This document shows, piece by piece, positions 1 through 11,889 of a stretch of DNA of 64,000 bases. The translations under genes were made by a program, and so were the position numbers. Under the pieces are notes generated by a model. It was not told the origin of the DNA and searched no databases. It worked only from the letters and a program-made list of their open reading frames with translations. This DNA comes from Anagrus nilaparvatae. Its lineage: Eukaryota; Arthropoda; Insecta; Hymenoptera; Mymaridae. The stretch covers positions 12,152,001 through 12,216,000 of the forward strand of contig JAKSXM010000014.1 in NCBI GenBank assembly GCA_022575985.1, read 5' to 3'. Every line of letters starts with the position of its first letter. Position 1 is the first letter of the stretch.

Positions 1-644
1 AAAGACTACCATTTTGCACTAAAATTTTTTTATTTTGGATATGTAGGTTCAGAGATATCATCAGTCAAAGTAGCCGTTTTTTACCCATTTTTAAAAACTA
101 CATAGCACCCACAAAACTTTTTAAGAAATAAACCAATTACCACGCAAGTGGTCTCATTATTTTTGTTTTAATAAATAACAACTTTTAAGAGAAAAAAATT
201 TCAAAAAACTTACCGTTAATCTACTTTTGTTTCAATTTTTTTGTTTTTAAAATGTCGACCTGCCACCGCTCAGTGCCTAAAATGGGCACAGTAGATTTAC
301 AGAGTTGAGAAGGCCAATGAGAATAAAAAACTAGACCCTTTTCCAGTCAATTTGAGAAAACCAAAATCTTTTTAAGTTGCCACCATTTTTGGACAGAGGG
401 GGGTGGCCGGGTTGAAAAATAATCGCCCATATATACTTTTTTGAATATTACCCTAAATTTAAAATGTAGTTAAAAATAAATTTTTTCTAATTAGTTAATA
501 AAATTAGTTCATGTTGAATTACGATTTTTATTATTTACTTTTTTAAACAAAATATGATTTTTTTAATTTTTATATAAGATTACTATTTTTATTTAAAGCC
601 CCCTATTGATTTTTTGTGTATTTTTAATGAATTTTAAAACATGT
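1..644. other. AT-rich intergenic sequence, nothing recognised
   Basis: No open frame, splice structure or repeat family shared with the rest of the window was recognised here. There is a short G-run near 395-410. The stretch ends where a dispersed repeat that recurs at 60 kb begins. Confidence 0.4.
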
Positions 645-1485
645 TTTTTTGGTTCCTCAACCATTGTGATAGGTCAAATTTTGATTTTTGATTTTTTGGC
701 ATATAAGCACGTTTTGAGACCTCAGGAAGCTAAAAACCCGCTTTTCAATAAAAGTCTTTATGTGTGTGTGAGTGTGTATGTGTGTATGTAACCGGTGAAA
801 TTTCACAACCATTATGGAATTAAGACCTAATTTTTCTTTCAAAAATTTTTTCATCAAAAAATCTGAAATTACTTTTTTTTTTTTTTAATTTGGATGTAAT
901 ACCTCATTTATTTCCATGAAAGTACTTATATTTGAAATAATGGTTTTTACTCGATATCTCGAATCTGATAAATAACTTTTTGAAAATTTTTTCATTAAGT
1001 TTTTGGCACAAAAAAATACAAAAAGCACCAAATTTTTTTTCTCTTTGGACGTAGTACCTATAATTTTTTCTTATGAAATTACCAATATCTGCAATAATAC
1101 GGTTACTACTTGATATCTCCAAACTGATACATTATTTTTTAACTTTTTTTCTCAAAAGTTTTTGCATAAAAAAATAAAAAAAATAGCAATATTTTTTTCC
1201 TTTTTGAAAGTAGTACCTCATATTTTTCTGTGGGAATACTAGTTTTAGAAATATTTTTTATAGTCAAATTTTTGGATCTGTAATTTAATTTTTTGTAATT
1301 TTTTTTCTTCAAAATGTTTAACATAAAAAAATAAAAATAATAGCAATATTTTTTTTCTTTGGGAAGTACTACTTACTTTTTTTCTATGAAGTACTAAAAT
1401 CTAGAATTATCGTTTTTACTAGGTAAAATAGACCATTAAGAATATTTTGTTATTGTTCATGAAGAAACATAGTACTAATTACTTG
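645..1485 (+). repeat. dispersed repeat P, copy 1 (GGTTCCTCA ends)
   Basis: This block is a diverged copy of the repeat at 60,050-61,740, in the same orientation. Both begin near TTGGTTCCTCA, run through a segment containing GACCTCAGGAAGC, then a TG-rich microsatellite (760-790 here), then ACCGGTGAAATTTCACAACC, and end near CTTGGCAGCG. The 60 kb copy ends in TGAGGAACC, the inverse of its start, so the family may be a short-TIR DNA element. No protein coding is evident. Short open frames in it are by-products of the low-complexity sequence. Confidence 0.7.
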
Positions 1486-1489
1486 GCAG

Positions 1490-3160
1490 CGTTTTTTTGC
1501 CTCCATTTTGGAGAAAAAAAATTACTGCAGGGTAAAAAATGAAAATGTTTACTGTTAAATCATATTCATTGACTCCGAAAACTCCTAGATAAAGCAAAAA
1601 TTATATTTTGTTCTTTTTCTAATTTTTTGGTCGACCATTTTGATTCCCAAAAAGTTATTTCAGGTTAAAAAGTTGAATATTTTTACTAAATGATTTAATT
1701 AATTGAAAATATCTTAAAATATCATATTTAGTAAAACCGGAAACTTTTTGATGGAGTATAAAAGCTATTTAATATTTTTTTGAGTTTTTCGGTCCGCCAT
1801 ACTGGAAACCTGAAAAATTACTTTAAGGTAAAAAAAATAAAAATATTTAATTGAAATATCATACTTACTGAACCTAAAACCTCCTTTATTGAGTTCAAAT
1901 AATAACTTCTTGATCTATAAATTTTTGCCACCATCTTAAATTCCCAAAATTTCACAGCAGGGTAAAAAATTAAAATTTTATACTGCAATATTATATTTGC
2001 TATCCTCGAAAAACCCCTTGATTGAACATAAATGCTATTTCTTTTATTTATTCAATTTTTCGGTCCGCCATATTGGATTCCCGAAAATTCACTTAAGGGT
2101 AAATAATTAAAATTTTTTCTTGAAATATAATATTTACTGTCCCCAAAAACCCCTTGATTGAGTAAAAATGCTATTTTTTTGAATTTTTTGTTCCGCCGCT
2201 TTGGATTCCCGAAATTTCACATCAGGGTAAAAATTAAAATTTTTTATTGCAATGTTATATTTGCTGTCCCCGAAAAACCCCCTGATGGAGTATAAATGCT
2301 ATTTCTTTTATTTATTCAATTTTTCGATCCGCCATATTGGATTCCCGAAAGTTCACTTCAGGGTAAATAATTAAAATTTTTTCTTGAAATATAATATTTA
2401 CTGTCCCCAAAAACCCCTTGATTGAGTAAAAATGCTATTTTTTTGAATTTTTTGTTCCGCCATATTGGATTCCCGAAAATTCATTTTAGGGTACATAATT
2501 AAAATTGTATATTGAAATATTATATTTACTGTCCCCTAAAACCCCCTGATTGAGTAAAAATGCTATTTTTTTCAATTTTTCGTTCCGCCATATTGGATTC
2601 CCGAAAATTCACTTAAGGGTAAATAATTAAAATTTTTTTCTTGAAATATAATATTTACTGTCCCCAAAAACCCCTAGATTGGGTGAAAATGCTATTTTTT
2701 TCAGTTTTTTGTTCCGCCATATTGGATCCCCGAAATTTCACATAAGGGTAAAAAATCAAAATTTTTTACTGTTATGTTATATTTGCTGTCCCTGAAAAAC
2801 CCCTTCATTGGGTATAATTGCTATTTCTTTTATTTATTCAATTTTTCGGTCCGCCATATTGGATTCCCGAAAATTCAATTCAGGGTAAATAATTAAAAAT
2901 TTTAATTGAAATATTATATTTGCTGTCCCCGAAAACCCCTTGATTGAGTATAAATGCTATTTCTTCTATTTATTCAATTTTTCGGTCCGCCATATTGGAT
3001 TCCCGAAAATTCACTTCAGGGTAAATAATTAAAATTGTATATTGAAATATAATATTTACTGTCCCCAAAAACCCCCTGATTGAGTAAAAATGCTATTTCT
3101 TCTATTTATTCAATTTTTCGGTCCGCCATATTGGATTCCCGAAAAATTATGTCAGGTTAA
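1490..3160 (-). repeat. ~128-bp satellite array 1 (diverged)
   Basis: About a dozen tandem monomers of roughly 125-135 bp. Each has a box like TTCCGCCATATTGGATTCCC, then GGGTAAA, then a C-rich segment like CCCCAAAAACCCC, then TGATTGAGTA and TGCTATTT. The first units (1,500-1,900) are the most diverged and the centre (2,050-3,130) the most regular. The layout (GCCAT box, GGGTAAA/GGGTGAA, C-rich box, ~128 bp) matches the arrays at 23, 29, 43 and 45 kb, so I place them in one family. The strand given is that of the GATGGC-reading motif. Confidence 0.85.
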
Positions 3161-3902
3161 AATTATGAAAACTTATACTCAAATATCATAAGTATTGGCG
3201 TTGTGATCCTTTTATATAGTAAGAATATTATTTTTATACTTAAGTATCAAATTTTTACTGCTTGTAATCTATAACTTCCGAAAAACTGTTTTTCGGTTAG
3301 AAATATAATTTTTTTACCGAAAATCGTTTTTTTACTCCCGAATCTTAAATCCTTTATTTTTTAACATTTTTTTAACTTTTTTTTAAAAATGTTGCATATG
3401 CAACGTTGCACATGGCATCTGCAATGTTGCATATGCAATCCTTCGATAGGGATGTAGATATTTGTTCCTAAAAGTTTAAAAATTATATTGCAATTTTCAT
3501 TTTAAGGCATTTGAAAAAGCATCTGTTGATTTTCTCAGCTACCAAGGGACGCGGTTTCAAAATATTTTCACAGTTGTCATAAAACACCAAAGCGGTAACG
3601 TTGGTAATAGCCTTTTCCTGAAAATCGGGAAAAAAATTTCCGAAAGGTGCCCAGTTCTTACACCTGATTTTTACTACATGGAAGTAGGGGTTACTCCGTT
3701 ACACCCTCAACCTCAGTCCTCATGAGTATTGTAACAGGCGTTCTTAGGTATTCTAATAAAAGTGAATAATTTATAAAATAATAATAATTTATAAAGCTAA
3801 ATCACAATATGTTTATAAAAATGTTTTCAAAAAAATTTAATTTTTAGATGAGCATATTTATTCTGAATTCATTTTTCAATGAAAAATTAAAGTTTTTAAA
3901 AA
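3161..3902 (+). other. upstream region of Mpi
   Basis: Non-coding sequence 5' of the isomerase start codon. At 3,390-3,440 the palindrome GTTGCATATGCAAC occurs, with a second GTTGCATATGCAA 30 bp downstream, which could be protein-binding sites. No TATA box or initiator can be assigned with confidence. Confidence 0.4.
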
Positions 3903-5370
3903 ATGGAGCTTAAATGTTCATTTCAAACATATGCATGGGGAAAGCAAGGCTTAGATAGTATTGTAGCAACCCTTTTAAAATCGGATAACAATGAAATAAT
4001 AAAAGAAAAAGTTCCTTATGCAGAGCTATGGATGGGAACTCACCCAAATGGACCTTCTACATTAAAAATAAATAATATTTCTTTGGAAAGTTATATAAAG
4101 GAAAAAAAGGAATTATTGGGAGAGAAAGTTTTAAAAAATTTTGGTGTTCAACTTCCTTTTATATTTAAAGTACTATCTATAAAAAAAGCTTTATCCATTC
4201 AGGTTCATCCGAATAAGGTAAAATTTTATCAGCAAAAATTCACATAAAATAATAATTCACAAATCAAATTTTTTAATTAGAGCCAAGCAGAAAAATTACA
4301 TGAATCTAATCCTCAAATGTATAAAGATCCAAATCATAAACCAGAATTAGCTATCGCTTTAACACCTTTTGAAGCTCTTTGTGGATTTCGACCAATATCT
4401 GAGATTCAGCTTTACTTATCTTCAATTCCAGAATTCATGGCTGTTATTGGAGAAAATAAAATCTCAAACTTAAATTCTTGTAAAGAACTAGATCAACCAA
4501 ATGCCTTAAAAGCATGTTTTATAAGTCTTATGACTAGAGAAATAGAAATAATAGCAGAACAGTCAAGAAAACTCCTTTCTAGAATGTGTATATCAGGTTT
4601 AATATTTTAAAGTTTAAAATTTTTTCATTAGACTTTTTATAAACATTAAATATTTTAGATGATGCGACCCGAGACTTTTTAAAAGCTGATTTGTTTGAGA
4701 AACTAAATACTGATTATCCAGGAGATGTTGGTTGCTTTGGTATATATTTATTTAATCACATTAAATTAGATGCTGGAGAAGCAATTTTTCTTGGTCCTAA
4801 CGAACCACATGCATACTTGTTTGGAGGTATGTTTCATAAATACTAAATGTTAATTATAATTGTATTAAAATTTTAATTGTAAATAATCAATTAATTAGAT
4901 TGCATAGAGTGTATGGCATGCTCTGATAACGTTATTAGAGCAGGTTTGACACCAAAAATGAAGGATGTAGAAACATTGATTGACATGGTATCTTTTGAAA
5001 GCAATACAGCTCAATCAAAACATTTTCAGCCAATTCAGGAAGATAGCAAAACAGAAATTTTCAGGCCTCCTGTTCATGAATTTGCTGTTGCTAAGATTAC
5101 AGTAAGTTTTTAAAGATTTAATACCGTTAAATAAATAAAAAAAGAAAAAATTAATTATTGTAGATTCCACCTGGTATTTCTAACTATGAAATAATACCAA
5201 GAGACTCAGCTAGTATTTTAATAGTTATTAATGGTAAAGCTGAACTTAATAATTCAATTATTTTAAAAAGCGGAACTGTCATATTTATTGGAGCAAATGA
5301 AAAAATTTGCTTAAAAATAATATGTGGTTGTCACCCAATGATTATGTTTCAAGCATTGGTTAATGTTTAA
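3903..5370 (+). CDS. Mpi: mannose-6-phosphate isomerase (type I PMI), 5 exons
   Basis: Cytosolic zinc enzyme that interconverts mannose-6-phosphate and fructose-6-phosphate, feeding GDP-mannose synthesis for glycosylation. I join exons 3903-4217, 4281-4596, 4659-4826, 4899-5101 and 5164-5370. All introns are 61-72 bp with GT-AG ends and compatible phases, giving 402 aa, close to the usual ~400-425 aa of animal PMI. The N-terminus (MELKCSFQTYAWGKQG) is typical of the family. Expected metal ligands are present: Gln100 and His102 in IQVHPNK, Glu127 in HKPEL and His261 in GPNEPHAYL. Arg280 in DNVIRAGLTPK is the conserved catalytic arginine. The start is the first ATG and matches the family N-terminus. 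The gene converges on TFIIF beta, 1.7 kb away. No damage is visible. Confidence 0.96.
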
Positions 5371-5502
5371 CTAATTAAGCACATTTTAAAAATGGAATTT
5401 TTTTTTAGTGAAAAATATGTGATAACAATAATATTGTATTTTAAAAGAATTTTTTTGATTACTTAATTACTTAATTACTAAATTAAAATTAATATATTTA
5501 TT
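5371..5502. other. 3' flank of Mpi
   Basis: Short AT-rich sequence after the Mpi stop codon, presumably holding its 3' UTR. It ends at a fold-back insertion. Confidence 0.4.
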
Positions 5503-6890
5503 AGAGTGTGTCTTATTTTTTTTTTTTTTGATATTTTTTGGCTCCCCCTATTTTTTTCGAATATTTTGGTCATAAAAGGCCCCCAGCTCTAAGGATTTTG
5601 ATTTTCAATTTTTTTAACCCATGCCACCGAGCACTTGAAGTTTCCCATTTAAATAACATGGGAATTTTGAGTTTTTAGCTATACAAATTTTTACAAAAAC
5701 CAAAAAGCGTTTTAAGAAGCTAATTTTTACTGAAAACATACTTTTATATGTTTTAAAGACATGCAAAAAGCCCTGCATTCATTTCAAAGGGAATTTTGGG
5801 GCTAGAAACGCAAATTTACATGTTGGCTCAATCTTATAAAATAGGGTTTTTCGGTAATTTTCAATAAAACGCTGCAACCTCAAAAATTAACCAAAACACT
5901 TCTGGTTATTCTACTTTTTTGGTGTAGGTGTCACCTTTCAAACGACGTAAACCATGTATTTTTATCACTGATTCTCTCACCACTATAGTCAATTAACCTA
6001 TTGGTAATTTTTGACCCGAAAAGCCCAATTTTCAAAGTTTAAATTGCTGCCAAAATTGTAATTTTCGACAAAATTGAGTTTTATAGGTCTTAAAAGTTTT
6101 CTGCTAGTTTCAAGTTTCCAAAAATTTTTTACTCGTCTCTTTTCTTTAAATAGTTTTTAAGATATCGTTTTTCAAAGTAAATGATAAAAATTGATTTTTT
6201 TTTTAAACCCTAAAATTGGGACTATAACTTTAAATTATCATCTCTGGTTAATAATTTATTGAAAAGCAATGAGTAAAAAATTTTTGGAAATTTAAAGCTT
6301 GTAGAAAATTTTTAACACCTATAAAGCTCATTTTAGTCAAAAATTATATTTTTGACAGCAGTTCAAAAAAATTCAAAAATTGGTTATTTTTAGTCGAAAA
6401 TTACCAGTAGGTTAATTGACTATAGCGCTAAAAAAACACAGTTTACGGCATTTGAAAGGTGACACTTACACCAAAAAAAGTAGGCTAACCAGAAGTATTT
6501 TGGTTCACTTTTGAAATTGTAGCGTTTTATCGAAAATTACCAAAAAACCCTGTTTTATAAGATTGAGCCAACATGTAAATTTGCGTTTCTAGCCCCAAAA
6601 TTCCCTTTGGAATGAATGCAGGGCTTTTTGCATGTCTTTACAACATATAAAAGTATGTTTTCAATAAAAATTAGCTTTTTAAAACGCTTTTTGAATTTCG
6701 TAAAAATTTGTATAGCTAAAAACCCAAAATTCCCATGTTATTTAAATGGGAAACTTCAAGTGCTCGGTGGCACGGATTAAAAAAATTGAAAATCAAAATC
6801 CTTGGAGCTGGGGGTTTTTTATGACCAAAATATTCGAAAAAAATGGGGGGAGCCAAAAAATATCAAAAAAAAAAAAATAAGACACACTCT
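5503..6890. mobile_element. fold-back element E (TIR GAGTGTGTC), ~1.39 kb
   Basis: An almost complete inverted repeat: the first ~690 bp return as reverse complement in the last ~690 bp, centred near 6,197. Ends read AGAGTGTGTCTTA and TAAGACACACTCT. If the element is taken as GAGTGTGTC...GACACACTC, TA flanks both sides, consistent with a TA target duplication. No coding frame of note. It lies in the gap between the converging 3' ends of Mpi and TFIIF beta, so a read-through transcript of either gene could form a long hairpin. Confidence 0.85.
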
Positions 6891-7048
6891 AATATTTATA
6901 TATCATTAGTATATTTATATCATCATTTAAATCAATTATTTATATCAACATTAATTGATTATTTTTGTACAATTATATTAATTTTGTATAGAAAATAAAA
7001 AAAATTTTTTATTGTTAAAACTATAAGCTATAATATTAAAATTTTTTT
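6891..7048. other. 3' flank of TFIIF beta
   Basis: AT-rich sequence between fold-back E and the TFIIF beta stop codon, presumably holding the 3' UTR of the minus-strand gene. Confidence 0.35.
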
Positions 7049-8513
7049 TTAATCATTGTCAGATTCATTATTCTTTGATGTGCTCCCAGCACTAATTTTA
7101 TCTTCTTCCTTATAATGTCTATATTCTGGTTTTAATTCCCACATATTTCTGTGAGGATTTTTCAAATTATAATTGCAAACCTCGTTTAAAATTTCTTTGA
7201 GATAAACCTAAAATATTTTAGATTACATTTTTTTAATTATTAAAATTAAAAAAAAAAAGTATTCATAATCAACTCACAATAGGTTGGCGAGTAATTTTCA
7301 CTAAATCTTTTATATTGTAATATTGGTGCTTTTCAAAGGCTGAAAATAACATATCTAAAACAGCATCCTTATCGTCTCTCATTTTTTTACCTTCAGCTTT
7401 TTTCTTTTCAGCATATTCAATCTAAAATAAAAATGATTTTTTTATCAATTTAATTTTTCATTTCAAAATGTGATATTTATTAACACGTTGGCTGTGTTTT
7501 GATTTTTTTGTTGTTGCTATCCTGGTGCGTCATGGGCTAATACGCCCATGATTTTTTCCTGAATTAAAATTTTCAGTGTCTATTAAAAAAAATTAATTAT
7601 GGAAATCAAAGGTATTTTTGGGCTGATAATGAGCGGAGTACGCCTATGCTCTTTTTCAGCCAATATATAAGTAGATAACTAAACCAATTCCTAGAAAAAC
7701 ATTTTTTTCTTATTGGAATAAAAATAACGAAAAAAATCAAAACGCACACAGGACCCAAAAAACATGGGCGTATTATGCCCATGACGCAGCCAACGAGTTA
7801 AATATTTTACATTGTGCTTGTGATCTGAAACTGGTTTGAAATTTTGAACCACGGTATCTATTTTTTGCACCTGCCTTTGAGGGACGGATGCCTTCTTGAT
7901 ACTTTCAAGTTTTAATTTCATATAAGTCATATCAGCTAGAAATTACAATTTTTCATAAAATCAAAATGTATTCAAATACAAGAAGACACATTTATTTACC
8001 CTGTGGACGACATTCAAGCTTTTGAACTATTTTACCTTCCATACATAACTTCTCTGCTTCAGGAATAATAATATCTGAATTTGGAGGTACTGAAAATAAT
8101 TTGAAAAAATAGATGCAATACTCAGAATTTTTAAAATTTATTAAAACTAACGGATTGTGTGAGAAAAAACTCCTAAGGTTTGATGAGTTACTTGACTAAC
8201 ATCAAGTTTATGATTTTTTGGAATTTCTTGCTCCCCAGTTTCTTTTAAGGCTAATACAGCTTCTGACAAACTTAAGGTAACTTCTGCTTTTTGTTTAGCA
8301 TGCCTATAGTAAATTAATTATTTGTAATGTATACTTAATAAAATTGTGAAAATTCAAATTTTACTTAGTAATCCTTAGTTTTGCAACTTCTATGTTTCCT
8401 GGAGCTTTATCCCATCTATTTGAAATATATTTTGGCACTTTCACAAGCCATACGCCTCGATTAACATTAGCTAAATCTAATTCTTTCTCAATAAGACCAG
8501 CGTTGGAAGTCAT
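7049..8513 (-). CDS. GTF2F2: general transcription factor IIF subunit 2 (TFIIF beta/RAP30), 6 exons
   Basis: Nuclear subunit of TFIIF, which binds RNA polymerase II and helps it join the preinitiation complex. Exons in transcript order are 8365-8513, 8152-8303, 8000-8089, 7811-7935, 7278-7421 and 7049-7207, all with GT-AG junctions and matching phases, giving 272 aa (the fly protein is of very similar length). Seen: the N-terminal NRGVWLVKVPKYISNRW segment of the dimerisation domain; the middle KIVQKLECRP and YMKLKLESIKKA segments; and the C-terminal winged helix with LFSAFEKHQYYNIKDLVKIT, VYLKEIL and MWELKPEYRHYK. The tail is acidic. Intron 4 is enlarged by a TTAA-flanked MITE. The donor of exon 4 lies just outside that insertion, and exon 4 appears intact. 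Confidence 0.96.
7484..7797. mobile_element. piggyBac-like MITE in TFIIF beta intron 4
   Basis: A 314-bp non-coding element flanked by TTAA (7480-7483 and 7798-7801). Its ends read CACGTTGGCTG and CAGCCAACGAG, inverted with mismatches. Next to each end is a subterminal CATGGGC...GCCCATG motif. TTAA duplications are the mark of piggyBac and Kolobok families. The terminal consensus here is closer in style to piggyBac-type MITEs, but that assignment is by inference. Confidence 0.75.
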
Positions 8514-9119
8514 AACGCAATTTAGTATACGTTCATAAATAAAAATAAAAAAAAATTTTGTTGGTTACGGTTCTTTTTGTGCGAGATAAACCCATTGATA
8601 TATTACTGATAAACCATGAATAGATTGGTTAGATGATTGATGAAGACTATTGGGAAGTAACTTTTTACTAGAATCTAGAGGCACTAGAGTAGAAATAATT
8701 AATTATGACTCAAAATTTATTAAATTTCTGCTCGGGCAGGGTCTATAAAATCGCTTCTGAGCAAAAATTTAATTAAGCCTTAAGGGTCGATTTCATGGAG
8801 CTTATTCATACTAGATTCTGGGGACTCTAGAGTTGAATTGAATGAACTCTAGTAATTATCACTAATTATTAATTAAAATTTTGCTCAGAGGCAATTTTTT
8901 GGATCGTGTTCGAGGAGAATTTTAATAAATTTTGAGTCATAATTAATTATTTTTACTCTAGTGACCCTAGAATGTAGTAAAAATATGCTCCATGAAATCG
9001 CACCTATATTCTTTGCAAAGAGCTTTTTTGATTCTTTGCTAGAAGTAACCTGGAAGTAATCAGACTGTGTACACACTCTGGAAGTAATGTGAGAAAAGCG
9101 ACATCTAGAAAGAAAAATT
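8514..9119. repeat. TFIIF beta upstream region with imperfect inverted repeats
   Basis: The first ~120 bp upstream of the TFIIF start are unique and must hold any proximal promoter. From about 8,640 to 9,080 inverted segments occur. One pair, near 8,680-8,730 and 8,925-8,970, shares TAATTAATTATGACTC and its inverse. A second, near 8,800-8,850, pairs with 8,965-8,995. This looks like a diverged fold-back element. Confidence 0.55.
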
Positions 9120-9675
9120 GGCGTATTCGAAAATGATTTTTAGTAACAAATTTATGTTGGAACAAATTCTCTAGACTTTTTTTCTGGGGATAAAATGGGG
9201 GGAGGTGAAAAAAAACTGTTCGTAAATGACAGCGAGATTTTTAGATGATTTGAACAAACTAGTGGTCGCGAGCAGCGTAATTACTTCGATTTCGTTATAA
9301 AAATATTAAGAGTATAAACGATTGAGAATTATTATTTTTCTTTTGACAATGACAATTCAATTTCAATCCATATTGTGAGTGTATTTATGCGAATGGCGAA
9401 AAAAATTTTTTTTTTGTAAAATGAGCATTGTCAAAAGAAAAATAATAATAGCTTGTAATAATAATTCTCCATTGTTTATACTCTTAATATTTTTATAACG
9501 AAATCGAAGCAATTACGCTGCTCGCGACCCCTAGTTTATTCAAATCCTCCAAAATCTCGCTGTCATTTACGAACAGTTTTTTTCACCTCCCCCTCTTTTA
9601 TCACCAGAAAAAAAGTCTAGAGAATTTGTTCCAACATAAATTTGATGGTTACTAAAAATCATTTTCGAATATGCC
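9120..9675. mobile_element. fold-back element G, ~556 bp
   Basis: Inverted repeat with arms of about 230 bp, starting near GCGTATTCGAAAATG and ending with its inverse near CATTTTCGAATATGC. The arms share a run with CTGTCATTTACGAACAG and another with ACGAAATCGAAG. A spacer of ~90 bp separates them. No coding frame and no clear target duplication. Confidence 0.75.
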
Positions 9676-9689
9676 CATGAAGACCCCCA

Positions 9690-10500
9690 AAAAAATTAAT
9701 TTATATTTTTTATAGCTCAAATTAATCCTTTTTAATTGTACTAAATGTACATCGAATTTATTTTTTTGTGCAAAATTGTGCTTTTCTGCAAAACGTATAA
9801 AACAGGCGGGTGGCTAAAAAGTTAGCCCCCCAATTAAAAAACTTATTTTTCTGCTGAACTATGCAATGCACAATTAAAAGCTTTAGTGGAATAAATGTAC
9901 AAATAATTGTGCAATGGGCTTGTGAAAAAATATTCACTAAATTGTTGACTAATAAAAAGTTATTAACAATTAAACAAATTATTACATTTAAAACGTGTAC
10001 GCCATACTACTGCCATCTTACAGAAGACTTGGAAGTATATAGGGCGCTTGTTTTAAATATTTTTAGTTTACTCTATATAACTTAATTGATATTTACTTAA
10101 CTTGGGATTCGACTATTGTCGAAAATATTGATCCCAAATTATTTAACAATAAGTGAGGTTTTATAACTTTATTTTTATTATTTATTGGAGCCGATTGACC
10201 TCTCAAAACTTATCCTTGGGTTTACGGGGAAGGAAACACATATAAGCTTTAAAAACATTTTTTCAATTAAGTCGTTAGTAAAATTTCCTGCTGAAGCCAT
10301 TTCTGACGTTATTTTTTTGGAAAATACTCGTTAAACCCCAGAAAATTGGAAAAACGAATGAAAATCAAGATATTAAAAAAACGTGATAAAAAAATCAAAG
10401 AAACTGTTAAACAGAGAGAATTGAATATGTACAATTTTGAGAAATTATACTTTTTCTTCAGAAAAAAATTAATTTTCTTTTTTTTTATTGTTAAAGCTCC
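9690..10500 (-). repeat. dispersed repeat Q, copy 1 (inverse of 58.48-58.81 kb)
   Basis: Two segments, near 9,690-9,840 and 10,205-10,400, match the reverse complement of 58,490-58,810. Shared blocks include AAACGTATAAAACAG, GTTAGCCCCCCAATT and AACCCCAGAAAATTGG. The copy here is split by about 360 bp of unrelated sequence (9,842-10,200), likely a later insertion or a deletion in the other copy. No gene recognised. Confidence 0.65.
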
Positions 10501-10614
10501 AATATAGTCTAAAGTTGACGCATTTTTAAGGATATTTTATTTTTTATTGAGTTGAAATCAACCTTGCTGGACAAATTATAAGGGAAAATTCAAAATACTT
10601 TGATTTTCTCTCTT

Positions 10615-11582
10615 CCCTGCCAAAAGTATAAATATTCTACAGTATAGTCTCGAAAATATACTTAAGAACATGCTTGAGAATATGCTTGAGAATATGCTTG
10701 AGCATATAATTTGAGAATGTAGAATATGCTTGAGCATATATTTGAGAATGTACTATTATTGTCCAAATAAGAATATTCTCAAGAATATCCTAATCATTCT
10801 AATATATAATATTATTTTTCATTTTAGAACTTATTTGCACATGTAATCAAAAATTAAATTTCAATAATTTATATTATACATTAAATTTTTTAATTTACTT
10901 ATAAGTATAATTTAATTAAAAAATTATAAATAATTTTTAATAAATTTGATTTTCAATGAAAATCATAGCAAAAATACAAAACCGAACAAGTCGATTTTGT
11001 AATTAATAAGTATTTGACTAGTTCTTATATGCAGTTGTGGAAGATCATTTTATTTATGACTTTAAAAAAATAGTAATCGCCACCTATTAATCATCTTAAT
11101 TAGTTCATTTTGTCTAAAGTAGATGGCTTTTTTCAAAGTCATAAATAAAATGATTTTCCAACTGCATATAAGAAATAGTCAAATACTTATTATATTACAA
11201 AATCGACTTGTTCGGTTTTGTATTTTTGCTATGATTTTTATTGAAAATCAAATTTATTAAAAATTATTTATAATTTTTTAATTAAATTATACTTATAAGT
11301 AAATTAAAAAATTTAATGTATAATATAAATTATTGAAATTAAATTTTTGATTACATGTGCAAATAAGTTCTAAAATGAAAAATAATATTATATATTAGAA
11401 TGATTAGGATATTCTTGAGAATATTCTTATTTAGACAATAATAGTACATTCTCAAATATATGCTCAAGCATATTCTACATTCTCAAATTATATGCTCAAG
11501 CATATTCTCAAGCATATTTTCAAGCATGTTTTTAAGTATATTTTCGAGACTATACTGTAGAATATTTATACTTTTGGCAGGG
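10615..11582. mobile_element. fold-back element F (TIR CCCTGCC), 968 bp
   Basis: Near-perfect palindrome with arms of about 470 bp, starting CCCTGCCAAAAGTATAAATA and ending with its inverse. TT flanks both ends (10613-10614 and 11583-11584), consistent with a 2-bp target duplication. Its terminal ~70 bp resemble those of elements A and B next door (CCCTACCAAAAATATAAATA), including the AGCATATATTTGAGA-like repeats, so these belong to one family. No coding capacity. Confidence 0.85.
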
Positions 11583-11889
11583 TTGTCAATATTTCGTTCT
11601 CAATCCGAGTCTCAATCTGACGAGAACCTCTTCAAGACCTTTATTTATGAAAACATATTTTTACATATTAAAAAATTACAAATAATTATTTTCAAGTTAA
11701 ATATATATTTTGAACATCCCATTTAAAAAATTTAATTTAATATAATTAAAAAAAAAACAACTTTTAGTACTGTATTTGGAAGTTCAAAAAACTATTTTTT
11801 ATATCGATTTTAGTCAAGAAAATTTTCGAATAAATGCATGTAGGCACTTATTATTTTAGTGGGTTTATATTTTGCATCGTGACTTCCCA
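11583..11889. other. spacer between fold-backs F and A
   Basis: About 300 bp of AT-rich sequence in which I see no gene or repeat. Confidence 0.35.

Noticed and set aside
7691..7930. 79-aa minus-strand frame as a separate gene
   Set aside because: It is TFIIF beta exon 4 read through its donor site into the MITE.
9861..10085. 74-aa frame with cysteines
   Set aside because: Lies in the segment interrupting repeat Q; no domain or splice evidence.
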